Shown here one piece after another: positions 16,275-24,368 of a stretch of DNA of 64,000 bases. Each line of letters opens with the position of its first letter. The stretch's first letter is position 1. Made by a program: the position numbers and the translations under genes. The stretch spans positions 62,001 through 126,000 of the forward strand of contig NZ_JAAIKO010000014.1 in NCBI RefSeq assembly GCF_016107395.1, written 5' to 3'. Below the pieces are notes generated by a model, which made no database searches, was not told the DNA's origin, and saw only the letters and a list, made by a program, of their open reading frames with translations. Origin of the DNA: Streptomyces fildesensis (GTDB lineage: Bacteria; Actinomycetota; Actinomycetes; Streptomycetales; Streptomycetaceae).

Positions 16275-16726
16275 CGGCGCTTCTCCCGGGAGGTGGCGCC
16301 GAGGCGGTCGTAGAACCGGATGGCGCCCTCGTTCCAGACCGGGGTGTTCCACTGCACCTCCTGCAGACCGAGCGCCGCCGCCTCGGCCGCGACCGCGTCG
16401 ATGAGCAGCCGGCCGAGGCCCAGGCCGCGGTGCTCGCCGTCGAGGAAGAGGCAGTCCATGTGCAGATACTCATGGCCGGACCAGGTGGCGAACTCGGGGG
16501 TGCAGGTCGCGTAGCCGGCCAGCGAGCCGTCCCGGAGCTGCGCCACGAGGCAGATCAGCCGGGGCTCGGCACGGTCGAAGAGCGCGTCGGCGAGCCGTTC
16601 CGCGAAGCCTGCGGCGGGCGGGTCGGCCTGCTCGTAGGCGGCATGGGAGATGGCGAGTTCCGCGACGCGCGGCAGGTCGGACCTGGTGGCATGCCGGACG
16701 ACGGGTACTTCCTGGCGCTGGATCAT
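16217..16726 (-). CDS. GNAT-family N-acetyltransferase
   Basis: 169 residues with the GNAT fold: RHATRSDLPRVAELA at the N-terminus, HMDCLFLDGEHRGLGLGRLLIDAV as the acetyl-CoA pyrophosphate loop (R/Q-x2-G-x-G/A pattern RGLGLG), and WNEGAIRFYDRLGA near the end. It transfers an acetyl group from acetyl-CoA to an unknown amine. The 3' end overlaps the LtrA gene by 58 bp in convergent orientation, and both frames look intact to the end. Confidence 0.92.
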   Translation of the reverse strand: MIQRQEVPVVRHATRSDLPRVAELAISHAAYEQADPPAAGFAERLADALFDRAEPRLICLVAQLRDGSLAGYATCTPEFATWSGHEYLHMDCLFLDGEHRGLGLGRLLIDAVAAEAAALGLQEVQWNTPVWNEGAIRFYDRLGATSREKRRYAWTVPADAGALRAVSSS

Positions 16727-16813
16727 CCGGCCAAAATAGTCCCTGGACAGCCTCTCCGGGACCGGGCTACGGTGTCCGCACGCCCAAGATGATCACGGAA
16801 GGAGGCGAGAGCG

Positions 16814-16870
16814 ATGTCCGTCACGACCTCCCCGCGCTCCCGCCCTGACCACCGGGCGTCCCACATCTGA
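16814..16870 (+). CDS. Possible 18-residue leader peptide upstream of GNAT gene
   Basis: An ATG at 16814 is preceded by a strong AAGGAGG site with good spacing, and the frame closes after 18 codons (MSVTTSPRSRPDHRASHI). The acetyltransferase starts 31 bp after the stop. The ribosome site is better than that of most genes nearby, which suggests real translation. A leader-peptide role, such as attenuation through the Arg/His codons, is inference. It does not match the cysteine-rich or known Streptomyces sulfur-gene leader peptides. Confidence 0.4.
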   Translation: MSVTTSPRSRPDHRASHI

Positions 16871-16901
16871 CCGGGAGCGCGTCACTCTCCCGAAGGACCT
16901 C

Positions 16902-17810
16902 ATGTCTGATCTGGTCATCCGTCCGCTCGTCGCGGGCGAAGCACATCTCTTCGCCTCCCTCGCCGATCCCGGTCTCGTCGGCCGCGCCATCCTCGGCGAC
17001 CCGTACAGCATGGTCGGGGACGGCGGCGACTACCGCCCCGAATGGACCTGGGTCGCCCTGCGCGACGGTGTCGTCGTGGCTCGCGCCGCCTGGTGGGCGG
17101 GTGCCGACGACGAGAAGCCGAAGGCGCTCGACTGGTTCGACTTCGCCGAGGGCGAGGCCGACGCGGGGGTGTGGCTGCTCAGGACCGCCCCGCTGTACGG
17201 CGAGTACGACCTGCTGCTGCCGCCCGGCTGGCGCGAGCGGCCGGAGCTGCTGGCCGCCGCGCAGTCCCGGATCGACGCCGTCACCGCGGCCGGCCTCAAG
17301 CAGCTCGTCGAGCGCTACCGCTACACCTGGACCGCAGGCGACCCGCTCCCCGCGCGCACCGGTCGCCTGGAGTACCGGCCCGAGCCCGACGACGCGGTGA
17401 TCCTGGACGTCGTGCGCCGCATCCAGCAGGACACCCTCGACGCGCACGACCGCGAGGAGATCGACAAGACCGGGGGCGAGGCCGCCGCCGGCGCTTTCCT
17501 CGGCTGGCTCAACTGGCTGCCCTCACCGCGCGACTGGTGGCGGCTGGCCTTCACGCCCGAGGGTGAGCTGGCGGGCCTCCACATCCCGGCCCACAACCCG
17601 GCGGGCCCGACCATCGGCTTCATCGGCGTCGTCCCGGAGCAGCGCGGCCACGGCTACGCCTACGACCTGCTCGTCGAGTGCACGCAGGACCTCGTGGAGC
17701 AGGGCGCGGACCGTATCACGGCCGCCACCGACCAGGGCAACTTCCCGATGGCGGCGAACTTCGCGAAGGCCGGCTACCCCGTCTCCCAGGAGCGGATCAA
17801 CTTCATCTGA
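16902..17810 (+). CDS. GNAT-family N-acetyltransferase, two-domain form
   Basis: 302 residues. The C-terminal half is a standard GNAT domain with TIGFIGVVPEQRGHGYAYDLL (acetyl-CoA loop QRGHGYA) and FPMAANFAKAGYPV. The N-terminal half looks like a second, degenerate GNAT-like domain (LVIRPLVAGEAHLFASLADP). Two-domain GNATs of this size include mycothiol synthase, but the conserved features of MshD are not evident, so I leave the substrate open. It is preceded by a short well-translated leader frame. Confidence 0.88.
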   Translation: MSDLVIRPLVAGEAHLFASLADPGLVGRAILGDPYSMVGDGGDYRPEWTWVALRDGVVVARAAWWAGADDEKPKALDWFDFAEGEADAGVWLLRTAPLYGEYDLLLPPGWRERPELLAAAQSRIDAVTAAGLKQLVERYRYTWTAGDPLPARTGRLEYRPEPDDAVILDVVRRIQQDTLDAHDREEIDKTGGEAAAGAFLGWLNWLPSPRDWWRLAFTPEGELAGLHIPAHNPAGPTIGFIGVVPEQRGHGYAYDLLVECTQDLVEQGADRITAATDQGNFPMAANFAKAGYPVSQERINFI

Positions 17811-17853
17811 TCCCGTCGGCGAGCGCTGGGCTCCACAGGGCGGTGCGGCGTGC

Positions 17854-17885
17854 CGGGCGGCCGGGCCCTGATGCCCGGCCGCCCG
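17854..17885. terminator. 13-bp hairpin after the GNAT gene
   Basis: Arms 17855-17866 and 17873-17884 are perfectly complementary (one more pair outside), with a 6-nt loop. It lies 44 bp past the stop and just before the treZ promoter region, where TAGGGT at about 17894 could be a -10 box. Confidence 0.7.
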
Positions 17886-17956
17886 CCGGACACTAGGGTG
17901 CGAAGGTCCGCGAAGGCCGAAGAACGTCCCCGAGGGACCGATCCGAGGAGCCGCCA

Positions 17957-19717
17957 GTGCTGTTCGAGGTGTGGGCGCCGAACGCGGCGCGCGTCGAGGT
18001 ACTGACCGGGGACCGCACCCGTCCCCTGGCGCCGGATCCGGCCCGCGGCGGCTGGTGGCGTACCGAGGCGCCGGCCGGCCCGGACGGCCGTTACGCGTAC
18101 GTCCTCGACGGCGGCCCACCGCTGCCGGACCCGCGCTCCCGGCGCCAGCCGGACGGCCCGGACGGCGCGAGCGCCGTCGTGGACCATGACGCCTTCGACT
18201 GGACGCTGCCGTGGGACGGCTGCCCGCTGCCGGGCGCGGTGCTGTACGAGCTGCACATCGGCACGTTCACCCGCGAGGGCACCTTCGACGCCGCGATCGG
18301 GCGCCTGCCGCATCTGGCCGCGCTGGGCATCACCCATGTGGAGCTGATGCCCGTCTGCCCGTTCCCCGGCACCCATGGCTGGGGCTACGAGGGTGTCTCG
18401 CTGTGGGCCGTCCACGAGCCCTACGGAGGGCCCGACGGGCTCAAGCGGTTCGTGGACGCGGCGCACGCGCACGGCCTCGGGGTGGTCCTGGACGTGGTTC
18501 ACAACCATCTCGGCCCGTCGGGGAACCATCTCCCGCCGTTCGGCCCGTACTTCACCGACCGGCACCACACCCCGTGGGGCGACGCCGTCAACCTCGATGC
18601 CCCGGGTTCCGACGAGGTGCGCGCGTTCCTCATCGGCAGCGCGCTGGCCTGGCTGCGCGACTACCACCTCGACGGGCTGCGGCTGGACGCCGTGCACGCG
18701 CTCGTCGACACACGGGCGCTGCACTTCCTGGAGGAGCTGTCGGCGGCGGTCGACGCGCTGTCGGACTCGCTCGGCCGTCCGCTGTTCCTGATCGCCGAGT
18801 CCGACCTCAACGACCCGCGCACCACCACCCCCCGCGAGGCCGGCGGGCTCGGTCTGACCGCGCAGTGGAACGACGATCTCCACCACTGTCTGCACACCGC
18901 GCTGACCGGTGAATCCCAGGGCTACTACGCCGACTTCGCGCGTGAGCCGCTCACCGCGCTCGCCAAGACGCTGACCCGCGTCTTCTTCCACGACGGCACG
19001 TACTCGTCCTTCCGCGGCCGCCGCCACGGCCGGCCGGTGGACCGTGCGACGACCCCGGCACACCGTTTCCTCGGCTACTCGCAGACCCATGACCAGATCG
19101 GCAACCGCGCCACCGGCGACCGGCTCACCCCGGAGCAGCTCGCCCTCGCCGCCGCGGTCGTCCTCACCTCGCCCTTCACCCCGATGCTCTTCATGGGCGA
19201 GGAGTGGGGCGCGGCCTCGCCCTGGCAGTTCTTCACCGATCACGACGACCCGGAGCTCGCCGCGGCCATCACGCGGGGCCGCCGCCGGGAGTTCGCCGGG
19301 CACGGCTGGGCCGCCGAGGACATCCCGGACCCCCAGGACCCCGCCACCCGCCTGCGGTCCTGCCTCGACTGGTCGGAGCCCGACCGTGATCCGCACGCCC
19401 GGCTGCTGGGCTGGTACCGCGAACTGATCGCGCTGCGGCGGGCCGAGCCGGAGCTGTCCGGCGCCGGGCTCCTGACGCCGCCGCCCGACATCGGCATCAC
19501 CGGGGCGGTGCTCACCGTGCGCCGCGGGCGTTTCCTGACCGCGGTGAACTTCTCGGACGCTCCGGCGGCCGTCCCGCTCACCGGCCCGTTCGCCGCCGAG
19601 CCGAAGGGGACCGCGGTCGCCGCGGCCTGGCCTCCCTGCGAGCCGCCCGGCCCGGACGGTGTGCTGCACCTGGCCGCCCGCGCGGCCGTGGTCCTGCGCA
19701 GTACGGTGGACGGGTGA
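17957..19717 (+). CDS. treZ: Malto-oligosyltrehalose trehalohydrolase
   Basis: 586 residues starting LFEVWAPNAARVEVLTGDRT, an N-terminal CBM48-like module, then a GH13 barrel. Characteristic blocks are PGAVLYELHIGTFTREGTF, THGWGYEGVSLWAVHEPYGG, DGLRLDAVHAL (catalytic Asp), LIAESDLNDP (Glu) and YSQTHDQIGNRATGDR. It cuts trehalose from the maltooligosyl trehalose made by TreY. The start is GTG 17957 with GAGGAG upstream. Unusually it is separated from glgX-treY by about 8 kb of unrelated genes, although all three point the same way. The next small gene overlaps its stop by 4 bp. Confidence 0.96.
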   Translation: MLFEVWAPNAARVEVLTGDRTRPLAPDPARGGWWRTEAPAGPDGRYAYVLDGGPPLPDPRSRRQPDGPDGASAVVDHDAFDWTLPWDGCPLPGAVLYELHIGTFTREGTFDAAIGRLPHLAALGITHVELMPVCPFPGTHGWGYEGVSLWAVHEPYGGPDGLKRFVDAAHAHGLGVVLDVVHNHLGPSGNHLPPFGPYFTDRHHTPWGDAVNLDAPGSDEVRAFLIGSALAWLRDYHLDGLRLDAVHALVDTRALHFLEELSAAVDALSDSLGRPLFLIAESDLNDPRTTTPREAGGLGLTAQWNDDLHHCLHTALTGESQGYYADFAREPLTALAKTLTRVFFHDGTYSSFRGRRHGRPVDRATTPAHRFLGYSQTHDQIGNRATGDRLTPEQLALAAAVVLTSPFTPMLFMGEEWGAASPWQFFTDHDDPELAAAITRGRRREFAGHGWAAEDIPDPQDPATRLRSCLDWSEPDRDPHARLLGWYRELIALRRAEPELSGAGLLTPPPDIGITGAVLTVRRGRFLTAVNFSDAPAAVPLTGPFAAEPKGTAVAAAWPPCEPPGPDGVLHLAARAAVVLRSTVDG

Positions 19718-19902
19718 CCGAGTGCTACGCCGACCCCGGCGAACCCGAAGCGGCCCCCGCCCCGCCCCTCACGCAGCACGGGCCGCGCGCCGCCTGTGTG
19801 CTGTGCGGCAAGCCGACGGAGTATCCGGCCTCGCTGCCCGGCCTGACGATGTGCCCGGTCTGCGAATGGCAGGAGGCGCAGCGCACCGCCTGCTCCGGCT
19901 AG
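19714..19902 (+). CDS. Small CxxC...CxxC putative zinc-ribbon protein
   Basis: 62 residues starting at GTG 19714, which overlaps the treZ stop as GTGA, so it is translationally coupled. Two pairs, CVLCGK and CPVCEW, 20 residues apart, form a likely zinc ribbon. The ends are acidic and Pro-rich. There is no enzyme signature. A link to trehalose metabolism is suggested only by the coupling. Confidence 0.7.
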   Translation: MTECYADPGEPEAAPAPPLTQHGPRAACVLCGKPTEYPASLPGLTMCPVCEWQEAQRTACSG

Positions 19903-19938
19903 GGAACGACAGGCCCTGGCTCCGCACAGGACTCGCGG

Positions 19939-20883
19939 TCAGGATTCGAGCAGCCGTGCCCGGCACTCCTCGACGTCGAAATCGGCCTTCGGGTAGGCCG
20001 GGTCCATCAGCTCCAGGTGTTCCAGCAGCAGCTTGCTGATCGCCCAGTTCCGGTACCACTTGCGGTCGGCGGGGACCAGGTACCAGGGCGCGGCGTCGGT
20101 GGAGCACTTCTCCAACGCGACCTCGTACGCCCGCTGGTAGTCGGGCCACAGGGCCCGTTCCTCGATGTCGCCGACGTTGAACTTCCAGTGCTTCTCGGGG
20201 TTGTCGAGCCGCTCCAGCAACCGGTCGCGCTGCTCGTCGTGGCCGATGTGCAGGAAGACCTTGACGATGGTGACTCCGTCGTCGACGAGCGACTCCTCGA
20301 ACGCGTTGATGGTCCGGTAGCGCTTGGACCAGGTGGCGCGCGGCACCAGGTTCCGGACCCGGACGATCAGCACGTCCTCGTAGTGCGAGCGGTCGAAGAT
20401 ACCGACCTCGCCGGGGTGCGGCAGCGCCCGGCGGATCCGCCAGAGGAAGGGGTGCTGCTGCTCCTCGTGCGTCGGCGCCTTGAAGGCGCGCGTCCGCAGC
20501 CCGGACGGGTTGAACTGGCCGACGACGTGCTTGACCGTGCCGCCCTTGCCGGAGGTGTCCATGCCCTGCAGCACGAACAGCAGGGCGCGCGGGTCGCCCG
20601 CCGTGCTCTGCGCGAAGAGCCGTTCCTGCAGTTCGGCCAGGCGTACGCCCATCTCCGCGGTCTCGGCGAGCGCCTGCTTCTTGCCGGACGGCCCGCCGGG
20701 CGTGCCGGAGGTGTCGTGCGCCTTCAGCCGGACCGGGCCGCTGCCCGGTGTCACCCGCAGGAGTGAGCGGAGGTCGGCGACGGGCGCGTCCGCGTCGCCC
20801 TTCTTCGCGCTTTTGCCGCTCTTCGAGCCGGGTTCGTCCTTGCCGTGCTTGCCGGCCTTGTCGCTCCTGCCGTCCTTCGCCAT
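19939..20883 (-). CDS. ppk2: Polyphosphate kinase 2 family protein
   Basis: 314 residues with a basic Lys/Ser/Gly-rich N-terminal tail, then the PPK2 core. Walker A is LQGMDTSGKGGTVKHV; FNPSGLRTRAFKAPT, GIFDRSHYEDVLIVRV and WKFNVGDIEERALWPDY are family blocks. PPK2 enzymes phosphorylate nucleoside mono- or diphosphates using polyphosphate. The subclass cannot be set by eye. ATG 20883 is chosen because the protein reads MAKDGRS; a GTG at 20943 would overlap the upstream ZapE gene by 41 bp. The two genes are 19 bp apart and probably co-transcribed. Confidence 0.94.
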   Translation of the reverse strand: MAKDGRSDKAGKHGKDEPGSKSGKSAKKGDADAPVADLRSLLRVTPGSGPVRLKAHDTSGTPGGPSGKKQALAETAEMGVRLAELQERLFAQSTAGDPRALLFVLQGMDTSGKGGTVKHVVGQFNPSGLRTRAFKAPTHEEQQHPFLWRIRRALPHPGEVGIFDRSHYEDVLIVRVRNLVPRATWSKRYRTINAFEESLVDDGVTIVKVFLHIGHDEQRDRLLERLDNPEKHWKFNVGDIEERALWPDYQRAYEVALEKCSTDAAPWYLVPADRKWYRNWAISKLLLEHLELMDPAYPKADFDVEECRARLLES

Positions 20884-20902
20884 GCCTCGATCCTGCGACG
20901 GA

Positions 20903-22027
20903 TCAGGCGGTGGCGCCAGCGCCGGGGAGCTGCTTCGCGTCACGGGCGAGCGCGGTGAGCCGGGATATGGCGCGGAAGTACTTCTTGCGGTAGCCGCCGG
21001 CCAGCATGTCCTCGCTGAAGATCTGGTCGAACGGGGTGCCGGAGGCCATCACGGGCACCTCGCGGTCGTACAGCCGGTCGGCGAGGACCACCAGGCGCAG
21101 CGCCGTGGCCTGGTCGGTCACCGGCCGCACGTCCCGCAGGAAGACGGCGTCGACGCCGTCGCACAGGGCTCCGTAGCGGCTGGGGTGGACCCGTGCCAGG
21201 TGGTCGAGGAGCGGGCCGAAGTCGTCGAGCGAGGCTCCCGGGGTACGGTCCGCGGCCTCGGTGACCTGCCGGTCGGAGGACGGGGACGGGGCCTCGGGCA
21301 GCCCGCGGTGCCGGTAGTCCTGGCCGTCGATGCGCAACGGGAGGAAGCGTGAGGACAGCCCCTGGATCTCCCGCATGAAGTCGGAGGCGGCGAAGCGGCC
21401 CTCGCCGAGCTTGCCCGGCAGCGTGTTCGACGTCGCGGCGAGCTTCACGCCCGCGTCGGAGAGCTTGCCGAGCAGGGAGGAGACCAGCACGGTGTCGCCC
21501 GGGTCGTCCAGCTCGAACTCGTCGATGCAGACCAGCCGGTGGCCGCTCAGCGCCTGCACCGCCTGCTGGAAGCCGAGCGCCCCGACGAGGTTGGTGAGCT
21601 CCACGAACGTGCCGAACGCCTTCAGCTCGCGCGGCGCGGGGGCCGCGTGCCAGAGCGAGGCGAGCAGGTGGGTCTTGCCGACGCCGTACCCGCCGTCGAG
21701 GTAGACCCCGCCGGGCCCGGCCGATGCCTGGGTCTCGCGGCGGAACCAGCGCTTCTTGCCGCCGTTGACCGCCGTCGCGCCGCCGAGGGTCGCCGCGAAG
21801 CCGCTGAGCGCCTTCACCGCGTCCGTCTGGCTGGGCTGATCGGGGTCCGGGAGGTAGTTGTCGAACCGGACGGTGTCGAAGCGCGGCGGCGGCACCATCT
21901 CGGCGACCAGCCGGTCCGCGGGTACCTGGGGCGTCCGGCCGCACAGGGTCGCCGGGCCTCCGGCGACGGAGGCGGAGGCGGAACCGGCGGTCTGGGCGAG
22001 GGCGGAGACAGGGGTTGACACAACCAT
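20903..22027 (-). CDS. zapE: ZapE/AFG1-family ATPase
   Basis: 374 residues. Walker A GGYGVGKTHL and Walker B RLVCIDEFELDD sit in the AFG1 context (VYLDGGYGVGKTHLLASLWH), with AATSNTLPGKLGEGRFAA as sensor 1 and SSRFLPLRIDGQDYRHRG further on. In E. coli ZapE acts on the Z ring during division and its mitochondrial kin aid protein turnover; the role in Streptomyces is less clear. ATG 22025-22027 follows GGAGGG; a TAGGCT box overlaps this, so a leaderless GTG two codons in is also possible. It is divergent from the RibD-like gene. Confidence 0.93.
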   Translation of the reverse strand: MVVSTPVSALAQTAGSASASVAGGPATLCGRTPQVPADRLVAEMVPPPRFDTVRFDNYLPDPDQPSQTDAVKALSGFAATLGGATAVNGGKKRWFRRETQASAGPGGVYLDGGYGVGKTHLLASLWHAAPAPRELKAFGTFVELTNLVGALGFQQAVQALSGHRLVCIDEFELDDPGDTVLVSSLLGKLSDAGVKLAATSNTLPGKLGEGRFAASDFMREIQGLSSRFLPLRIDGQDYRHRGLPEAPSPSSDRQVTEAADRTPGASLDDFGPLLDHLARVHPSRYGALCDGVDAVFLRDVRPVTDQATALRLVVLADRLYDREVPVMASGTPFDQIFSEDMLAGGYRKKYFRAISRLTALARDAKQLPGAGATA

Positions 22028-22264
22028 TCAGCCTAGTCCCTCCGGCACGCAGTGCCACGGCAGTGTGGCGGACCCCACTCCCGGCCCCGGCCGGCCGGGC
22101 GGGCCGGGCCCGGCCCCGATCGCCGGCCGGATCGGACCGTTCCGCTCAGGTGCCGGGCGGGCTGAATCCGGGCCGGGGGCTGCTCCCGGACGACGGACGG
22201 GCGGGGGTTCCGCCTCGGGTGACGGGCGGGCTGATCCGGCCGCCGGCGTGCCAGACTGCGGGAC

Positions 22265-23020
22265 ATGCGCCGCCTGTATCCCGTGCTCCGGGCCGATGAG
22301 ACCCTCGACTCCCTCGACGCGCTCGCGGATGCGTACGCGTATCCGGACCGGGCGGGAGGCCCGTGGCTGCGGGCGAACATGGTGGCGTCCCTGGACGGCG
22401 CCGCGTGGCACGACGGGAAGTCGCAGGGGTTGTCCTCGGCGGCCGATCTGCGGGTGTTCGGAACGCTGCGGGCGCTGGCCGATGTGGTGGTCGTCGGCGC
22501 GGAGACGGTCCGGCAGGAGGGCTACCGGCCGGCGAAGGCGCGGGAGGCGTTCGCGGAGCGGCGGGCGGCCGCCGGCCAGTCGCCGGCGCCGGTCATCGCC
22601 GTCGTCACCGCGAGCCTGGACCTGGACTTCACGCTGCCGCTGTTCACCGCGCCGCTGACCCCGACGCTGATCCTGACCGGCGCCACCGCGCCCCGCGACC
22701 GGGTGGCGGCCGCCAAGAAGGCCGGCGCGCACGTCGTCACGGCGGGCGACGGGGCCGGCGCCGATCCGGTGCGGGCCGTCCGCGAACTGACGGAACTGGG
22801 GCTCACCAGGCTGCTGCACGAGGGCGGTCCAAGGTTGTTGGCACAGTTCGCCGCGGCCGGGGTAGTCGATGAGCTGTGTCTGACCATCGCTCCACTCCTG
22901 ACCGCGGGGGATGCCCCGCGGATCATGAACGGTCCCGGAGTCACCGTGCCGGAACGTTTCTCCCCGACCTCGATCCTCGAAGAGGACGGTTTCCTGTTCA
23001 CCCGTTACACCCGCGGCTGA
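22265..23020 (+). CDS. RibD C-terminal-like pyrimidine reductase family protein
   Basis: 251 residues in the dihydrofolate reductase-like fold of the RibD C-terminal domain: WLRANMVASLDGAAW, DVVVVGAETVRQEGYRPA, TRLLHEGGPRLLAQFAAAGVVDELCLTIAPLLTAGDAPRI. RibD domains reduce the riboflavin pathway pyrimidine with NADPH, but there is no deaminase domain and no rib gene nearby. It may be a riboflavin-type or pteridine-type reductase of different function. A CAGACT box seven nt before ATG 22265 suggests a leaderless mRNA. Confidence 0.9.
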   Translation: MRRLYPVLRADETLDSLDALADAYAYPDRAGGPWLRANMVASLDGAAWHDGKSQGLSSAADLRVFGTLRALADVVVVGAETVRQEGYRPAKAREAFAERRAAAGQSPAPVIAVVTASLDLDFTLPLFTAPLTPTLILTGATAPRDRVAAAKKAGAHVVTAGDGAGADPVRAVRELTELGLTRLLHEGGPRLLAQFAAAGVVDELCLTIAPLLTAGDAPRIMNGPGVTVPERFSPTSILEEDGFLFTRYTRG

Positions 23021-23147
23021 CAATCTGCGGAATATGTCGTTCCGTTTGCTGTCGTGCGGGAACACTTACACCGCGTGCCCCGTACGGAGTCGGGGCAGGA
23101 TGGTTTCTGTGCCGGCCCGGTGGCCCACGAGAAAGAAGGACGCGTCC

Positions 23148-23615
23148 GTGTTCACGACCGTACTCATGATCGAGAAGCCGCTCGCCCCCGCCGATGTGGA
23201 GCTCGTGACCACACTCCACGGCGACGAGCCCGTCTCCTTCGTCGTACTCATGCAGCCGCGCGGCGACCAGGACCGGCTTCTGCGGGCCGTGGACGATGTC
23301 GCCCTCGGCTACCTGGACGACGCCACCAAGGAACGCGAGGTGCCCGAGGGGCAGGAGGCCACCCTTCCGGCCGAGCGGGCCCTGAGCCACTCGCTGGCCG
23401 CGCTGCGCGCCGCCGGCGTGGAGGCGATCGGCGAGGTGGTCGAGGACCACCCGCTGGACCTGCTGAAGTCGGTGGTCGAGCAGACCCATGCCGACGAGGT
23501 GATCGTGCTGACCGCTCCGCACTTCGTGGAGGAGTTCTTCCACCGCGACTGGACGTCGCGGGCGCGGCACAAGGTGGGGGTCCCGGTCCTGAAGCTCTTC
23601 GCTCAGCACGACTGA
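23148..23615 (+). CDS. Small alpha/beta protein, possibly universal-stress-like; function unknown
   Basis: 155 residues from GTG 23148 (AAGAAGGA upstream). The sequence alternates strands and helices (TTVLMIEKPLAPADVELVTTL, ADEVIVLTAPHFVEEFFHRDWTSRARHKVGVPVLKLF), resembling a Rossmann-like or universal-stress-protein fold with a late Arg/His-rich segment. I recall Streptomyces homologues labelled indole-3-glycerol phosphate synthase. This protein is far too short and lacks the TIM-barrel motifs, so that label looks wrong. Function is unknown. Confidence 0.75.
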   Translation: MFTTVLMIEKPLAPADVELVTTLHGDEPVSFVVLMQPRGDQDRLLRAVDDVALGYLDDATKEREVPEGQEATLPAERALSHSLAALRAAGVEAIGEVVEDHPLDLLKSVVEQTHADEVIVLTAPHFVEEFFHRDWTSRARHKVGVPVLKLFAQHD

Positions 23616-23624
23616 GAATCGACG

Positions 23625-23669
23625 GAACAGCGCGCCCCCCGGCCGGAACGGCCGGGGGGCGCGCTGTTC
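23625..23669. terminator. 21-bp perfect hairpin with GAA loop between convergent genes
   Basis: Arms 23625-23645 and 23649-23669 are fully complementary with a 3-nt loop. It starts 9 bp after one stop and ends at the base before the other gene's stop codon, so it serves both strands. Confidence 0.9.
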
Positions 23670-24368
23670 TCACGACCGGACGGCCGGCGTCGGAACCACG
23701 GCCAGGCGGCCGTCCGTCATGTCGAGGAGGCGGTCGGCGCGGGCCATCAGGGCTCGGTCGTGGGTGACCATGACGGTCGCCGTGCCGTGCTCGGCGGTGA
23801 CGCGGGCCAGCAGGTCGACGATCTGCGCGCCGCGTTCGTGGTCGAGGGCGGAGGTCGGTTCGTCGACCAGCAGGACCGCCGGGCGGCCGAAGAGCGCGCG
23901 GGCGATGTTCACCCGCTGGCGCTCCCCGCCGGACAGCTGGTGCGGCCGCCGGGCGCGCTTCGCCGCGTCGAGGCCGACCGAGTCGAGCAGCGCCCCGGCC
24001 CGCTCCCGGGCCGCCCGCACCGGCCCGCCGCGCAGGTGCTCGACGACGAGCAACTGCTCCAGCGCGGTGAGCGAACCGAGCAGGTTCGACTGCTGGAAGA
24101 CGATCCCGATGTGCTCGCGGCGCAGCGCCGTGCGCTCCTTGTCGCTCAGCCGGGTGGTGTCCCGGCCGGCCACCACGACCTGCCCGGAGTCGGGCCGCGA
24201 CAGGGTCGCGGCCACCGCGAGGAGGCTGGACTTGCCGGAGCCCGACGGCCCGGCCACCGCCAGCAGTTCACCGGCGGCGACGTCCAGGGACACGGCGTCG
24301 AGCGCGGTCAGCCGGCGGTCCCCGTCCGGATAGGTGAGCCGGACGGAGTCGAGCGCGAGGACGGTCAT
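23670..24368 (-). CDS. ABC transporter ATP-binding protein (LolD/MacB type)
   Basis: 232 residues with Walker A AGPSGSGKSSLL, Q-loop FQQSNLLGSLTALE, signature QLSGGERQRVNIARAL, Walker B VLLVDEPTSALDHE and the H-loop MVTHDRALMA. The pattern, including the Q-loop context, is that of the LolD/MacB family pairing with FtsX-like permeases. Its start overlaps the permease stop by 4 bp (ATGA), so they form one operon. It probably energises export of a lipid or peptide under control of the adjacent two-component system. Confidence 0.95.
   Translation of the reverse strand: MTVLALDSVRLTYPDGDRRLTALDAVSLDVAAGELLAVAGPSGSGKSSLLAVAATLSRPDSGQVVVAGRDTTRLSDKERTALRREHIGIVFQQSNLLGSLTALEQLLVVEHLRGGPVRAARERAGALLDSVGLDAAKRARRPHQLSGGERQRVNIARALFGRPAVLLVDEPTSALDHERGAQIVDLLARVTAEHGTATVMVTHDRALMARADRLLDMTDGRLAVVPTPAVRS

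Noticed and set aside
16902..17810. Mycothiol synthase (mshD) for the two-domain GNAT
   Set aside because: The size and two-domain layout fit, but the typical MshD motifs are not apparent and the neighbours give no support.
23148..23615. Indole-3-glycerol phosphate synthase (trpC)
   Set aside because: The protein is about half the needed length, lacks the family motifs and has no trp genes around it.
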